Of a stretch of DNA of 64,000 bases, positions 1-6,920 are shown piece by piece. Below the pieces are notes generated by a model. It did no database searches and was not told where the DNA came from. It saw only the letters and a program-made list of their open reading frames with translations. The stretch comes from Streptomyces sp. NBC_00572 (GTDB lineage: Bacteria; Actinomycetota; Actinomycetes; Streptomycetales; Streptomycetaceae): NCBI RefSeq assembly GCF_026341815.1, contig NZ_JAPENX010000001.1, positions 4,216,001 through 4,280,000 on the forward strand, given 5' to 3'. The stretch's first letter is position 1; every line of letters begins with the position of its first letter. A program made the translations under genes and the position numbers.

Positions 1-138
1 GTAGTTCGACGAGGTGCCGGTGGGGACCCCGGCGCAGGCGTCGACCGCGCGGAAGGTCAGCCCGCGGGCACCTTCGTCCGCCAGGACCTGGATGGCGGCG
101 TCGAGCAGTGCCGTACGTCGTTCGGGGTTTCTTGCCAT
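1..138 (-). CDS. TetR-family transcriptional regulator (N-terminal part only)
   Basis: The gene is cut by the window edge; only the first 46 residues are present. They begin MARNPERRTALLDAAIQVL and continue through a helix-turn-helix-like stretch (RAVDACAGVPTGTSSNY), typical of the TetR DNA-binding domain. The ATG is preceded by GGAGG at good spacing. It is divergent from the dihydrofolate-reductase-fold gene at 249, which suggests that it represses that gene and itself from the shared intergenic region. The ligand domain is outside the window, so no ligand can be proposed. Confidence 0.85.
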   Translation of the reverse strand, partial: MARNPERRTALLDAAIQVLADEGARGLTFRAVDACAGVPTGTSSNY

Positions 139-248
139 GTCGTGTTCCTCCTTCATCGAAAATAGGGCTTGCGTAACCACTACAGGTGAAGCACTATAGC
201 CGTCGTGGTTGCGATCGCAGTCACGACCCGAATGTGAAGAGGACCGGT
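139..248. promoter_or_regulatory. Divergent promoter region between tetR and the DHFR-fold gene
   Basis: This spacer between two divergent genes holds a direct repeat CACTA at 178-182 and 192-196, exactly 14 bases apart. A -10-like TATTTT for the regulator lies at 159-164 on the minus strand. A TetR operator would be expected here, but no clean inverted repeat is visible, so the repeat is only a candidate. Confidence 0.35.
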
Positions 249-830
249 TTGCGCAAGCTCACGTACTTCATCGCCTGCACCATCGATGGCTTCATCGGTG
301 ACCCCCAGGGCGATGCCACGTCCATGTACCAGTTCGTGGACGCTCCGTTCCTGGAGTTCCTGACCGCCGAGTACCCCGAGACCGTCTCGGCGCAAGGCCG
401 GGAGATGCTCGGGATCGACGCGGAGAACAAGCGTTTCGACACCGTCGTCCAGGGGAGGGGCTCGTACCAGATCGCCCTCGACGTCGGCGTCACCAGCCCG
501 TACGGCCATCTGCGGGAGATCGTCGCCACCCGCTCCCTGGCCGAGCCGCCCCACCCCGACGTGGAGCTGATCGCCGACGACCTCGTCGGCCGCATCCGCG
601 AGCTCAAGGCCGAGGACAGTCCCCTGGGCATCTGGCTCTGCGGTGGCTCCGTCATCGCCGGTCAGCTCATCGAGGAGATCGACGAGCTGGTCATCAAGAC
701 CTATCCGCAGGTGTACGGATCCGGCATGCCGATGTTCGGCGCCGGCTTCGAGCCCCGCGACTTCGAGCTGAACGACCTGCGCGTCTTCGACAACGGCGTG
801 TTCGTCCGCACGTACTCCAGGAAGCGGTGA
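249..830 (+). CDS. Dihydrofolate reductase family protein (RibD C-terminal fold)
   Basis: The protein begins RKLTYFIACTIDGFIGDPQGD, the first strand and loop of the bacterial DHFR-like/RibD C-terminal family, and has the later GIWLCGGSVIAGQLIEEIDEL segment that forms the NADPH-binding turn. The family includes reductases of mostly unknown substrate; true folate reduction is not implied. TTG 249 was chosen over GTG 186 and GTG 234 because GAAGAGGA lies 6 bases upstream and homologous proteins start at this strand. It is 193 residues long. The divergent TetR gene probably controls it. Confidence 0.85.
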   Translation: MRKLTYFIACTIDGFIGDPQGDATSMYQFVDAPFLEFLTAEYPETVSAQGREMLGIDAENKRFDTVVQGRGSYQIALDVGVTSPYGHLREIVATRSLAEPPHPDVELIADDLVGRIRELKAEDSPLGIWLCGGSVIAGQLIEEIDELVIKTYPQVYGSGMPMFGAGFEPRDFELNDLRVFDNGVFVRTYSRKR

Positions 831-860
831 CGGCGGGAAGCGCTCCCGCGCGAGCCGTCC

Positions 861-866
861 TACCCT
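861..866 (+). promoter_or_regulatory. -10 element of a probable leaderless transcript
   Basis: TACCCT fits TANNNT and ends 6 bases before the ATG at 873, so transcription would begin at the start codon. No ribosome binding site is present, which supports a leaderless mRNA. Confidence 0.5.
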
Positions 867-872
867 GGACAC

Positions 873-1136
873 ATGGGTGACGAGGCTTCTCGCACGACGC
901 GGGACCCCCGGTCCGAGCAAAGATGCCCGGCCTGCGGGCAGCCGCGAGCGACGGTGGCCACCCGGCACAAGGTCCTCGGGGCCTGGGTGCCGGAGTGGGA
1001 AGTGCAGCCCTGCCGCACCCCGGACTGCCCGCTCCACGAGGGCGCGGAAGCGGGTGTCGACGTGGGTGCGGAAGCGACGAGCACGCATGTGACCGGCAAG
1101 AACGACGAGATCGGGAGAAGTCCGGCCCCAGGGTGA
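873..1136 (+). CDS. Small zinc-ribbon-like conserved protein
   Basis: This 87-residue protein has a CPACG pair near residue 18 and a second pair in CRTPDCP near residue 47, spaced as in a one-zinc ribbon. The segment between (ATRHKVLGAWVPEW) resembles a small protein family I recall from streptomycetes. No catalytic motif is present; the role is unknown and could be nucleic-acid or protein binding. The tail after residue 55 is low-complexity. There is no Shine-Dalgarno sequence; the gene appears leaderless. Confidence 0.7.
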   Translation: MGDEASRTTRDPRSEQRCPACGQPRATVATRHKVLGAWVPEWEVQPCRTPDCPLHEGAEAGVDVGAEATSTHVTGKNDEIGRSPAPG

Positions 1137-1166
1137 CCGGACGCGCGCCGGAGCCGGTCATACCGC

Positions 1167-1172
1167 TACAGT
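1167..1172 (+). promoter_or_regulatory. -10 element of a probable leaderless transcript
   Basis: TACAGT ends 7 bases before ATG 1180 and no ribosome binding site is visible, as for the previous gene. Confidence 0.45.
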
Positions 1173-1179
1173 CCGGCGC

Positions 1180-1599
1180 ATGTCATCGGAGTCGACGGAA
1201 GTCTGGACCGGCTGGTACCGGGACCGCAGCGGCGCGGAAGCGATCGTCATCACGGCCGACGGGCGGCGCGTCGCCACCCGGATCAGGGGGATCGAGTACA
1301 CGGGCGAGAGCTTCGCCGCGCTCAGCGCGGCCGAGGAGGGCGGGCAGGTCCTCACCGGCTGCGTCCTGGAGTGGGACCTTCCGCTCCCCGTCGTCCTGGA
1401 CGGCGCCACCCAGCAGGCCACGCTGAGCTGCCTGCTGACCCTCGGTGAGCGCGAGGACCTCAGCCTGACCCTGCACTACGGTGGCGCCGCCATCGAATCG
1501 TGCGTCGCCGGAGGTGACTTCGACGGGGCCCTGGAGCGGGTCCGGCGCCAGCTCCCGCCCGGCGCGGACTTCTCCCGCCGGCTGCTCCAGGCGGCCTGA
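1180..1599 (+). CDS. Conserved hypothetical protein (DUF6304-like)
   Basis: A 139-residue soluble protein opening MSSESTEVWTGWYRDRSGAEA. It is predicted to be mostly beta-strand, with hydrophilic alternating stretches, no signal peptide and no membrane segment. It resembles a short streptomycete family annotated DUF6304, but this is from memory of the N-terminal pattern and is not certain. No enzymatic motif is visible. It stands alone, convergent with the snapalysin gene and separated from it by a terminator hairpin. Confidence 0.7.
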   Translation: MSSESTEVWTGWYRDRSGAEAIVITADGRRVATRIRGIEYTGESFAALSAAEEGGQVLTGCVLEWDLPLPVVLDGATQQATLSCLLTLGEREDLSLTLHYGGAAIESCVAGGDFDGALERVRRQLPPGADFSRRLLQAA

Positions 1600-1629
1600 G
1601 AGCGGCCGTACAGGAACCGAGAACGAGGA

Positions 1630-1659
1630 CGGCGGCGCCCCGGGGAGGGGACGCCGCCG
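1630..1659. terminator. Hairpin between convergent genes
   Basis: CGGCGGCG (1630-1637) pairs with CGCCGCCG (1652-1659), with an inner CCCC/GGGG pairing. It lies between the ends of the genes at 1599 and 1679 and could end transcription from both sides. There is no strong T-tract, as is usual in this genus. Confidence 0.6.
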
Positions 1660-1678
1660 CCTTTCGGTTCCGGCCCGA

Positions 1679-2323
1679 TCAGTTCTTGAACGCGGAGGCG
1701 AGGCCGAAGCGCCACAACTGGTCGACGCGGGAACGCTCCTGGGAGTTCGGCTGGGCGTTCTGGCAGGACGTGCCGGGGCCGCCGCCCGACATCAGCTCGC
1801 TGCACGGACCGCTGTAGTGGTCCGGCAGTCCGAGGACGTGCCCGGTCTCGTGGGCGGTCACCCGGGTGGAGTTGTACTGCTGGTTCTGCCGGTAGTCGAG
1901 GAAGATGTAGCCGCTCCCGTGGCCGTCGGTGCTCGCGTACGAGCCACGGGAGTCGTTGCCCTCGTAGTAGGCGAAGTCCGGGTTGCTGCCCTCGACGAGG
2001 CGGACGTTCACCACCGAGCTGTTCCAGATCTGCGTGGAGCGGGCTATCTGGGTGCGGAAGCTCGGCGCGTTGGATGCGCTGTAGACGACGGTGACGGCAG
2101 CGGCGCCGGGGTTGGCGGCCCGCTTCTTCGCCACGGACTTCACGACGGCGTCGAAGAACGCCTGGTTGGCCTTCGCCTCTTCGGCCGAACCGGCGTACGC
2201 GACGGCGGCGTTGCCCGCCGGGGCGGTGTTCACGGCCGCCGCCGGGGCCGTACCGAGGGAGGCGGCGAGGCCGAGGCCGAGGGCGGTGGTCAGTACAGAG
2301 GTGAGGACCTTGGGGTGACGCAT
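1679..2323 (-). CDS. snpA: Snapalysin (secreted small neutral metalloprotease, M7)
   Basis: The 214-residue preproprotein has an Ala/Leu-rich signal peptide (residues about 5-32, ending in a run of alanines), a short propeptide, and a catalytic domain with HETGHVLGLPD: zinc ligands His158, His162 and Asp168, with Glu159 as the base. This HExxHxxGxxD signature with a third Asp ligand defines snapalysins. Two cysteines near the C-terminus probably form the family disulfide. The start at 2323 is fixed by GGAGGAG just upstream; an upstream in-frame ATG has no such support. The divergent LysR gene is its expected activator. Confidence 0.95.
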   Translation of the reverse strand: MRHPKVLTSVLTTALGLGLAASLGTAPAAAVNTAPAGNAAVAYAGSAEEAKANQAFFDAVVKSVAKKRAANPGAAAVTVVYSASNAPSFRTQIARSTQIWNSSVVNVRLVEGSNPDFAYYEGNDSRGSYASTDGHGSGYIFLDYRQNQQYNSTRVTAHETGHVLGLPDHYSGPCSELMSGGGPGTSCQNAQPNSQERSRVDQLWRFGLASAFKN

Positions 2324-2435
2324 GGGGGGCTCCTCCTGTAGGGGACTGGAGAGAGTCTCGGGGGAGCCGGGGCGTACGGGGATGATGTCAACCGCCGATA
2401 GCCTCACCGCATCACCATCCCGACGGCCCCCAACT

Positions 2436-2452
2436 ACCTTGAAATCAAAGGT
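2436..2452. promoter_or_regulatory. Candidate LysR operator in the snpA/LysR spacer
   Basis: ACCTT-N7-AAGGT encloses the palindrome TTGAAATCAA. It lies midway between the two divergent starts and is the only AT-rich symmetric element in the spacer. LysR sites usually contain T-N11-A with imperfect dyad symmetry, which this fits. Confidence 0.5.
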
Positions 2453-2496
2453 GATTGGAGGGTTCCGGGTATCTGGTGCGACTCAGGGCGCCGCCC

Positions 2497-2502
2497 TACC
2501 CT
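2497..2502 (+). promoter_or_regulatory. -10 element, probable leaderless LysR transcript
   Basis: TACCCT ends 6 bases before ATG 2509, and no ribosome binding site precedes the gene. Confidence 0.5.
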
Positions 2503-2508
2503 CGGGGC

Positions 2509-3477
2509 ATGGAGCTGGAGGTGAGACACCTGCGCGCGCTCTGCGCCATCGCGGACACGGGCAGCCTGCACAAGGCGGCCCGTCAACTGGGCATGAGCCA
2601 GCCCTCGTTGACCACCCAGCTGCGCCGCATCGAGAACTCCCTGGGCGCCGAGCTCTTCTCCCGCGGCCGCACCGGCTGCCGCCCGACCCCACTCGGCCGC
2701 TCCCTGCTCAGCCGGGCCCGTCCGCTCGTCGCCGACATGGCGGCGCTCGTCAGCGAGACCCGTGCCGCGGCCGCCCGCACCGACGGACCCGGGCTGCGCG
2801 TCGGTTCCACGGCGAGCCGGGCGCTCCCGGGCTGGCTGCGCCGGCTCCGCCAGCGGCTGCCCGGCACCGACATCGCCCTCCGGATGGACGTCTCCGCCAA
2901 CGCGCTGCTGCGGAGCGTCGCCACCGGACAGCTCGACGTGGCGTTCGTGCACGAGGTGGAGGGCTGCCCCTTACGGGTCCCCGAGGGCCTCGACGGGCGG
3001 GTCCTGGTCGCCCGCGAACCGCAGTTCATCTCCCTGGCCCGCGACCACCCGGCCGCCGCCCGGTCGGTCGTGGACCTCGCCGACCTGGCCGACGACCACT
3101 GGATGGTCGACCCGACCGTGGACGGCGAATGGGACGGCCTCCGCCGGGTCCTGGACGCCGCCGGCATCGACCCGCCGCTGCTGCACGGCGACTACCACAC
3201 GGCCGCCTCCCTCATCGTCCTCGGCGAGGCCGTCGCCCCCTGCCAGCCGACCTCCGGCCCCCGCGAGGACATGGCGGTCCGCCCCCTGCGCGGCGACCCG
3301 CTGGCCGTCCGGCTCCTGCTGTACGCGCGCCCCGGGGCACCCCTGGACGCGCTGTACGCGGAACTCGCGGCGGCCTATCGCGAGGTGGCCCTCCGAGCGG
3401 CCCCGTACCGCGAGTGGCTCCGCCGCGAGGGGACGGCGGCGGGGCTGTCGGTGGGACCGTGCATGATGACGGCATGA
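2509..3477 (+). CDS. snpR: LysR-family regulator, probable activator of snapalysin
   Basis: The N-terminal 60 residues (MELEVRHLRALCAIADTGS, then AARQLGMSQPSLTTQLRRIE) form a canonical LysR winged helix; a LysR substrate-binding domain follows to residue 322. In Streptomyces the secreted snapalysin gene is commonly divergent from a LysR activator, and this pair has that arrangement. The start at 2509 matches the family N-terminus and a TANNNT box. The stop overlaps the next ATG as ATGA, so the acetyltransferase downstream is probably translated with it. Confidence 0.88.
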   Translation: MELEVRHLRALCAIADTGSLHKAARQLGMSQPSLTTQLRRIENSLGAELFSRGRTGCRPTPLGRSLLSRARPLVADMAALVSETRAAAARTDGPGLRVGSTASRALPGWLRRLRQRLPGTDIALRMDVSANALLRSVATGQLDVAFVHEVEGCPLRVPEGLDGRVLVAREPQFISLARDHPAAARSVVDLADLADDHWMVDPTVDGEWDGLRRVLDAAGIDPPLLHGDYHTAASLIVLGEAVAPCQPTSGPREDMAVRPLRGDPLAVRLLLYARPGAPLDALYAELAAAYREVALRAAPYREWLRREGTAAGLSVGPCMMTA

Positions 3478-3950
3478 GCGAACACCCGGAACGGGCAGTG
3501 GTCCGACACGCACGCCCGGAGGACCTGCCGCGGGTCGTGGAACTCGTCGCCGAGCACGCGGCGTACGAGAAGGCGGCGCCCCCGGCCCCCGGCCTGACGG
3601 ACCGCCTCACCGGCCTCCTCTTCGGCCCCGAACCGCCCCGCCTCCGCTGCCTGGTCGCCACCCTCCCCGACGGCACCCTCGTGGGCTACGCGACCTGCGC
3701 ACCGGAACTCTCCACCTGGGACGGTACGGAGTACCTCCACTTGGACTGCCTCTACCTCACGGAGACCTCCCGGGGCCACGGCCTGGGGCCGCTCCTGATG
3801 GCGGCGGTCCGCACGGAGGCGAGCAGCCTCGGCCTGGCGGAGATCCAGTGGCAGACCCCGGCGTGGAACGAGAACGCGATCCGCTTCTACGACCGCCTGG
3901 GCGCCACGTCGAAGGAGAAGCGCCGCTACAGCCTGCCGACGGAGGCGTAG
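3474..3950 (+). CDS. GNAT-family N-acetyltransferase
   Basis: This 158-residue single-domain protein has the GNAT order: strand beta4 (LHLDCLYLTETSRG), the acetyl-CoA pyrophosphate loop (SRGHGLGPLLM, a Q/RxxGxG/A variant), and the terminal strand with NENAIRFYDRLGA. It resembles the diamine/polyamine-type acetyltransferases, but the substrate cannot be told. It overlaps the LysR gene by four bases and is probably co-transcribed with it, although there is no evident functional link with snapalysin. Confidence 0.85.
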   Translation: MSEHPERAVVRHARPEDLPRVVELVAEHAAYEKAAPPAPGLTDRLTGLLFGPEPPRLRCLVATLPDGTLVGYATCAPELSTWDGTEYLHLDCLYLTETSRGHGLGPLLMAAVRTEASSLGLAEIQWQTPAWNENAIRFYDRLGATSKEKRRYSLPTEA

Positions 3951-3965
3951 CTCCCGGAAGACCGG

Positions 3966-4056
3966 GACTCCCCGGAGTCCGGAGACTTGGAGTCCCCGGA
4001 GTCCCCGGAGTCCCCGGAGACCCGGAGACCCGGGCCAGGGACCCCGGAGACCCGGG
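3966..4056. repeat. Intergenic tandem repeat of the 9-mer GGAGTCCCC
   Basis: Three perfect GGAGTCCCC units (3989-4015) are followed by degenerate GGAGACCC units and two copies of CCGGAGACCCGGG. The array opens with the palindrome GACTCCCCGGAGTC. It fills the gap between two convergent genes and can fold into several GC-rich hairpins, so it may also end transcription. Confidence 0.75.
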
Positions 4057-4057
4057 T

Positions 4058-5188
4058 TCAGTCGCGCGGTGGCCAGGGCCCGGCGAGCAGTCGCTCGGCC
4101 TCGGCGACGATCGCCCCCGCGAGCTGCTCGCGGGTGCCGGCCCGGAGGGCGGCCCAGCTGTTGTGGGCGTCCACCTTGTCGAACAGCGGCCTGAGCCCCG
4201 GCGGCCGGTCCAGCCTGACCCAGCCCTCGTACGTGATCAGGTCACCGCCGGCCCCGGGGGCCAGGCTCCCGTTCACGATCAGCCGGAGCCACCAGCGCAC
4301 CAACTCCCAACGCGCGGCCTCCTGGGAGAGGCCGGACGCGTCCGGGGGCGGGGCGTCGGCCGGGCCGAGCTCGTCGAGCACCCGCTCGAAGAGACCGTCG
4401 GCGAGGTCGTGCTCCGAGCGCGTCAGGCCGGCGAGCAGCGGCAGGGACTCCGTCTCGACGTCGAGCACCAGCGCCGTGAGCCCCGCCTCGATCAGCTGCT
4501 CCGGAGAGGGCCGCCGCCCGATCAGGCGCTCAAGGGCCAGCATCCGGACGCACTCGACGGCCTCCCCCGCCGTGACGGCGTAGGGGGTGTACGGAGTGGG
4601 CGCGGTGACGTCGATGCCCGGGCCGCTCTCGACGAAGTACGACCAGAAATCGACGGTCGCGCGGGCGTCGAGACCGCTCGCCCAGCCGCCGAACTCGTAC
4701 CGGATGTAGTCGGCGAGGTGGTTCCCGTAGAAGATGATGTCGGTCTGGTGGACGGACAGCACGGGGTGCCCCCACTCGCCCGCCGTACCCGGCAGGAAGC
4801 GGTGGCCGAAGACGGGGACGAGCTGGGGAACGTCCGCCGACTCGGCCCGCGCGACCCGCAGCGCCTCGGTCGTGCCCGAGGGCCTCGGGCTCCAGGCAGG
4901 ATGCCAGAAGCCGTTGTGCTCCACGTCGAAGAGCACCCCTTCGACGGGACCGGCGAGCCATGCGGCCAGCTCCTCGGGATCGCCGTTCCGCCAGTCGGGC
5001 CAGCGCGCGCCGAGCGGGAGCCCGGCGCCGAGGAAGACCCGGTGATCGGCCGAGAACGAGAATCCGAACCGCGCCTCGACGGCGTCGAGTTCATGCTCAC
5101 CGAGCCCCGGCCCGATCTCGTACGGCACCATGCCCTGGAGGGCTCGGGCGTCCGCGGGGGTCAACCGCGGCGGCGGCGGAGTGGTCAT
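4058..5188 (-). CDS. SMI1/KNR4-like protein with C-terminal extension
   Basis: Residues about 25-180 have the SMI1/KNR4 pattern: ELDAVEARFGFSFSADHRVFL near the start, then GVLFDVEHNGFW and a later SVHQTDIIFYGNHLADYIRYEFG segment. This family is linked with immunity to contact-dependent toxins and with polymorphic-toxin loci, but many streptomycete copies stand alone and have no assigned role. The remaining 190 residues are helical with no motif I recognise. No toxin gene lies next to it. It is followed after two bases by the VOC gene upstream on the same strand, so the two form an operon. Confidence 0.65.
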   Translation of the reverse strand: MTTPPPPRLTPADARALQGMVPYEIGPGLGEHELDAVEARFGFSFSADHRVFLGAGLPLGARWPDWRNGDPEELAAWLAGPVEGVLFDVEHNGFWHPAWSPRPSGTTEALRVARAESADVPQLVPVFGHRFLPGTAGEWGHPVLSVHQTDIIFYGNHLADYIRYEFGGWASGLDARATVDFWSYFVESGPGIDVTAPTPYTPYAVTAGEAVECVRMLALERLIGRRPSPEQLIEAGLTALVLDVETESLPLLAGLTRSEHDLADGLFERVLDELGPADAPPPDASGLSQEAARWELVRWWLRLIVNGSLAPGAGGDLITYEGWVRLDRPPGLRPLFDKVDAHNSWAALRAGTREQLAGAIVAEAERLLAGPWPPRD

Positions 5189-5190
5189 GC

Positions 5191-5577
5191 CTACCCCTCG
5201 GCGTCCTGCGGGTACCAGCGCAGCTCGACCGTGTTCCCGTCCGGGTCCTTGACGTAGACCGACTGGGCCGAACCACGGGCGCCCCAGCGCGGAACGGGGC
5301 CCTCAAGGACGTCGAACGCCCCGGAATCCAGGACCTCCTGCCAGTCGAGCGGGTCCACGACCAGGCATATGTGGTCGACGTTGGACTCGCCGCGCGGGCG
5401 GGAGAACAGGTCGATGACGGTGCTCTCGTCGATGCGCACGGACGGGAACGGCACCTTCCCGGCCCGCCACTCCTCGACCCGCTCGGGCGCGAGGCCCAGG
5501 GACCCGGTGTAGAACGCGAGCGCCTTGTCGACATCGGTCACGTTGAGCACCAGGTGGTCGAAAGCCTTGACGCGCAT
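5191..5577 (-). CDS. VOC-superfamily (glyoxalase/dioxygenase fold) protein
   Basis: A 128-residue two-module VOC protein: FDHLVLNVTDVDKALAFYTGSLG at the N-terminus and VDHICLV plus YVKDPDGNTVELR at the C-terminus. The metal-site residues are probably His, Glu/Asp, His and Glu from the four beta-alpha-beta-beta-beta units. It may be a dioxygenase, isomerase or drug-binding protein. ATG 5577 was chosen over ATG 5586 because AAGGA sits about 8 bases upstream of the former and abuts the latter. It leads a two-gene operon with the SMI1-like gene. Confidence 0.85.
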   Translation of the reverse strand: MRVKAFDHLVLNVTDVDKALAFYTGSLGLAPERVEEWRAGKVPFPSVRIDESTVIDLFSRPRGESNVDHICLVVDPLDWQEVLDSGAFDVLEGPVPRWGARGSAQSVYVKDPDGNTVELRWYPQDAEG

Positions 5578-5835
5578 GGGCATCATCCTTCAGTCGTTAT
5601 GTCTCCTGGAAACAGGCCAGTTGGTGACCTGCGGCGATGGTAGCCGTAGGTCGCTGACCGGCCCTTTGGGTTTGAACCGCCCCAGCCACTCGGACAGGTG
5701 GTCACGGTCGGCTACCCCGGCCGTTTACGCGGACGCCAACCGCGCCCCGTCCGCGATCGAGCTCAGCTCGTCGCAGGACGCCCCGTCGTACATCGCCATC
5801 CCGCTCCACCCCCTGTCGTAACACCCGCACCCCGC
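5578..5835. other. Intergenic region upstream of the VOC gene
   Basis: It contains an imperfect inverted repeat GACCTGCGGC / GCCGTAGGTC at 5626-5652 (one G-T pair, 7-base loop), a possible operator or leader hairpin for the VOC operon. On the plus strand an open frame to 5821 ends in a protein-like sequence (IELSSSQDAPSYIAIPLHP) but has no convincing start; it may be a gene remnant. Nothing else is supported. Confidence 0.4.
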
Positions 5836-5900
5836 AAAAAAAGACCGCACCCGGTCCGCTGTGGACGCCTGGGGAGGCGGCCTGCGGGCCGGGTGCGGTC
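5836..5900 (-). terminator. Intrinsic terminator of sodN
   Basis: GACCGCACCCGG (5843-5854) and CCGGGTGCGGTC (5889-5900) are a perfect 12-base inverted repeat. Read on the minus strand it is followed by a run of seven T (5836-5842), a rare classical rho-independent terminator for this genus. Confidence 0.9.
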
Positions 5901-5915
5901 GGGGTTACGGGAAGG

Positions 5916-6311
5916 TCAGGCCTTCTTCGTCTCCCAGAAAATGCGGTCGATCTCGGCGATGAGCTCCAGCGCCTTCTCGCCCGTCTTCGGGTCCGTCGAC
6001 GCCTTGGCGGCCGAGAGGGCCTTCAGGGTGTCGTTGACCAGCTGGTTGAGCTCGGGGTACTTCTCGAAGTGCGGGGCCTTGAAGTAGTCGCTCCAGAGCA
6101 CCGAGACGTGGTGCTTGGCGAGCTCCGCGCGCTGCTCCTTGATGACCGTGGCGCGGGCGCGGAAGTGCGCGTCCTCGTTCGCCTGGTACTTCTCCTGGAC
6201 AGCCTTGACCGACTCGGCCTCGATGCGGGCCTGGGCCGGGTCGTACACGCCGCACGGGAGGTCGCAGTGGGCGCTGACCTTCACCTTGGGGGCAAACAGG
6301 CGGGAGAGCAT
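5916..6311 (-). CDS. sodN: Nickel superoxide dismutase
   Basis: The 131-residue precursor carries a 14-residue propeptide (MLSRLFAPKVKVSA) before HCDLPCGVYDPAQ. In Ni-SOD the mature N-terminus starts at that His, and the nickel hook uses His1, Cys2 and Cys6 of the mature chain; all are present (residues 15, 16, 20). The rest is the family four-helix bundle that assembles into a hexamer in the cytoplasm and dismutates superoxide. The start has AGGAAGGA upstream. sodX is divergent on the other side of the promoter. Confidence 0.98.
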   Translation of the reverse strand: MLSRLFAPKVKVSAHCDLPCGVYDPAQARIEAESVKAVQEKYQANEDAHFRARATVIKEQRAELAKHHVSVLWSDYFKAPHFEKYPELNQLVNDTLKALSAAKASTDPKTGEKALELIAEIDRIFWETKKA

Positions 6312-6354
6312 TGAGCCGTCCTTCCTCGTGATCGTCTTCTCAGGTGGGACATTA
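6312..6354 (-). promoter_or_regulatory. sodN promoter and 5' leader
   Basis: On the minus strand TAATGT (6349-6354) fits a -10 box, which puts the RNA start near 6342 and gives a leader of about 30 bases that ends in the AGGAAGGA ribosome binding site (6319-6326). In S. coelicolor a small RNA cut from the sodF 3' end pairs with the sodN 5' end up to its ribosome binding site; this leader has the matching length and position. The pairing partner is not in the window. Confidence 0.45.
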
Positions 6355-6417
6355 CTCGGTGAGAAGGGCGTTTTCGCGGGCGCCCCCTGGGGCTTAGGTC
6401 AAAAGTCCAGGGTCACC

Positions 6418-6489
6418 ATGGGACTCGTGTACGAGTGGACGAGTGGACGCGCGAGCCGACGCGCGGGCGGAACCGGGAGGTGCCGATGA
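6418..6489 (+). CDS. Possible 23-residue leader ORF coupled to sodX
   Basis: ATG 6418 opens a frame that ends with TGA at 6487-6489, overlapping the sodX ATG as ATGA. The start has only a weak AGGG upstream. Such a coupled leader could set sodX translation, but the sequence is Arg/Gly-rich and may be chance. Confidence 0.2.
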   Translation: MGLVYEWTSGRASRRAGGTGRCR

Positions 6490-6920
6490 GGGAGACGGGG
6501 CGGGAACGGGTGGCGGAGGCCGGGGCTCCGTTCGGGATCGCCGAGGTGACAGGGGTGTCCATGGTGCCCACGCTGCTGCACGGCGATCAGCTGCTCGTGC
6601 ACTACGGCGGGCGCTTGCGGCCGGGGTGCGTGGCCGTGGTGCGGCATCCGCTCCAGCAGGATCTGCTCATCGTGAAGCGGCTGATCGAGCGACGTGACGG
6701 CGGCTGGTGGGTGCTGGGCGACAACCCGGACGCCGAGGGTGACAGCCGGGTCTTCGGGGCCGTACCGCCCGAGCTGGTCCTCGGGCGGGTGCGGGCGCGC
6801 TACCGGCCGCTGACGCCGGGGCGTCAGCGGTCGCTGGGAGTGACGCTCGCCTGGCTGTTCTCGGCGCTGAGGCCCGTGTCGTCCGACCGGTCGGCCTCCA
6901 GGCGCTTGCGGGCCCGGTAG
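6486..6920 (+). CDS. sodX: Nickel-type SOD maturation protease (S26 family)
   Basis: It cleaves the sodN propeptide to expose the nickel-binding histidine. It has the S26 signal-peptidase core: catalytic Ser25 in GVSMVPTL, catalytic Lys64 in LIVKRL, and the GDNPDAEGDSR box. No membrane anchor is evident, which fits a cytoplasmic processor. ATG 6486 has GGGAGG upstream and removes an unconserved extension seen in the longer frame. The last 97 bases overlap the convergent CGNR gene, so the C-terminal 31 residues are read from DNA that also encodes that protein's tail. Confidence 0.92.
   Translation: MRETGRERVAEAGAPFGIAEVTGVSMVPTLLHGDQLLVHYGGRLRPGCVAVVRHPLQQDLLIVKRLIERRDGGWWVLGDNPDAEGDSRVFGAVPPELVLGRVRARYRPLTPGRQRSLGVTLAWLFSALRPVSSDRSASRRLRAR

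Noticed and set aside
835..847. GGGAAGCGCTCCC, like a CebR cellulose-repressor site
   Set aside because: One extra base breaks the dyad and no sugar-use gene is near; likely chance in GC-rich DNA.
2322..3950. A single 542-residue protein across the LysR and GNAT genes
   Set aside because: The first two-thirds are an Arg/Pro-rich shadow of the LysR gene; only the last 158 residues (the GNAT protein) are real.
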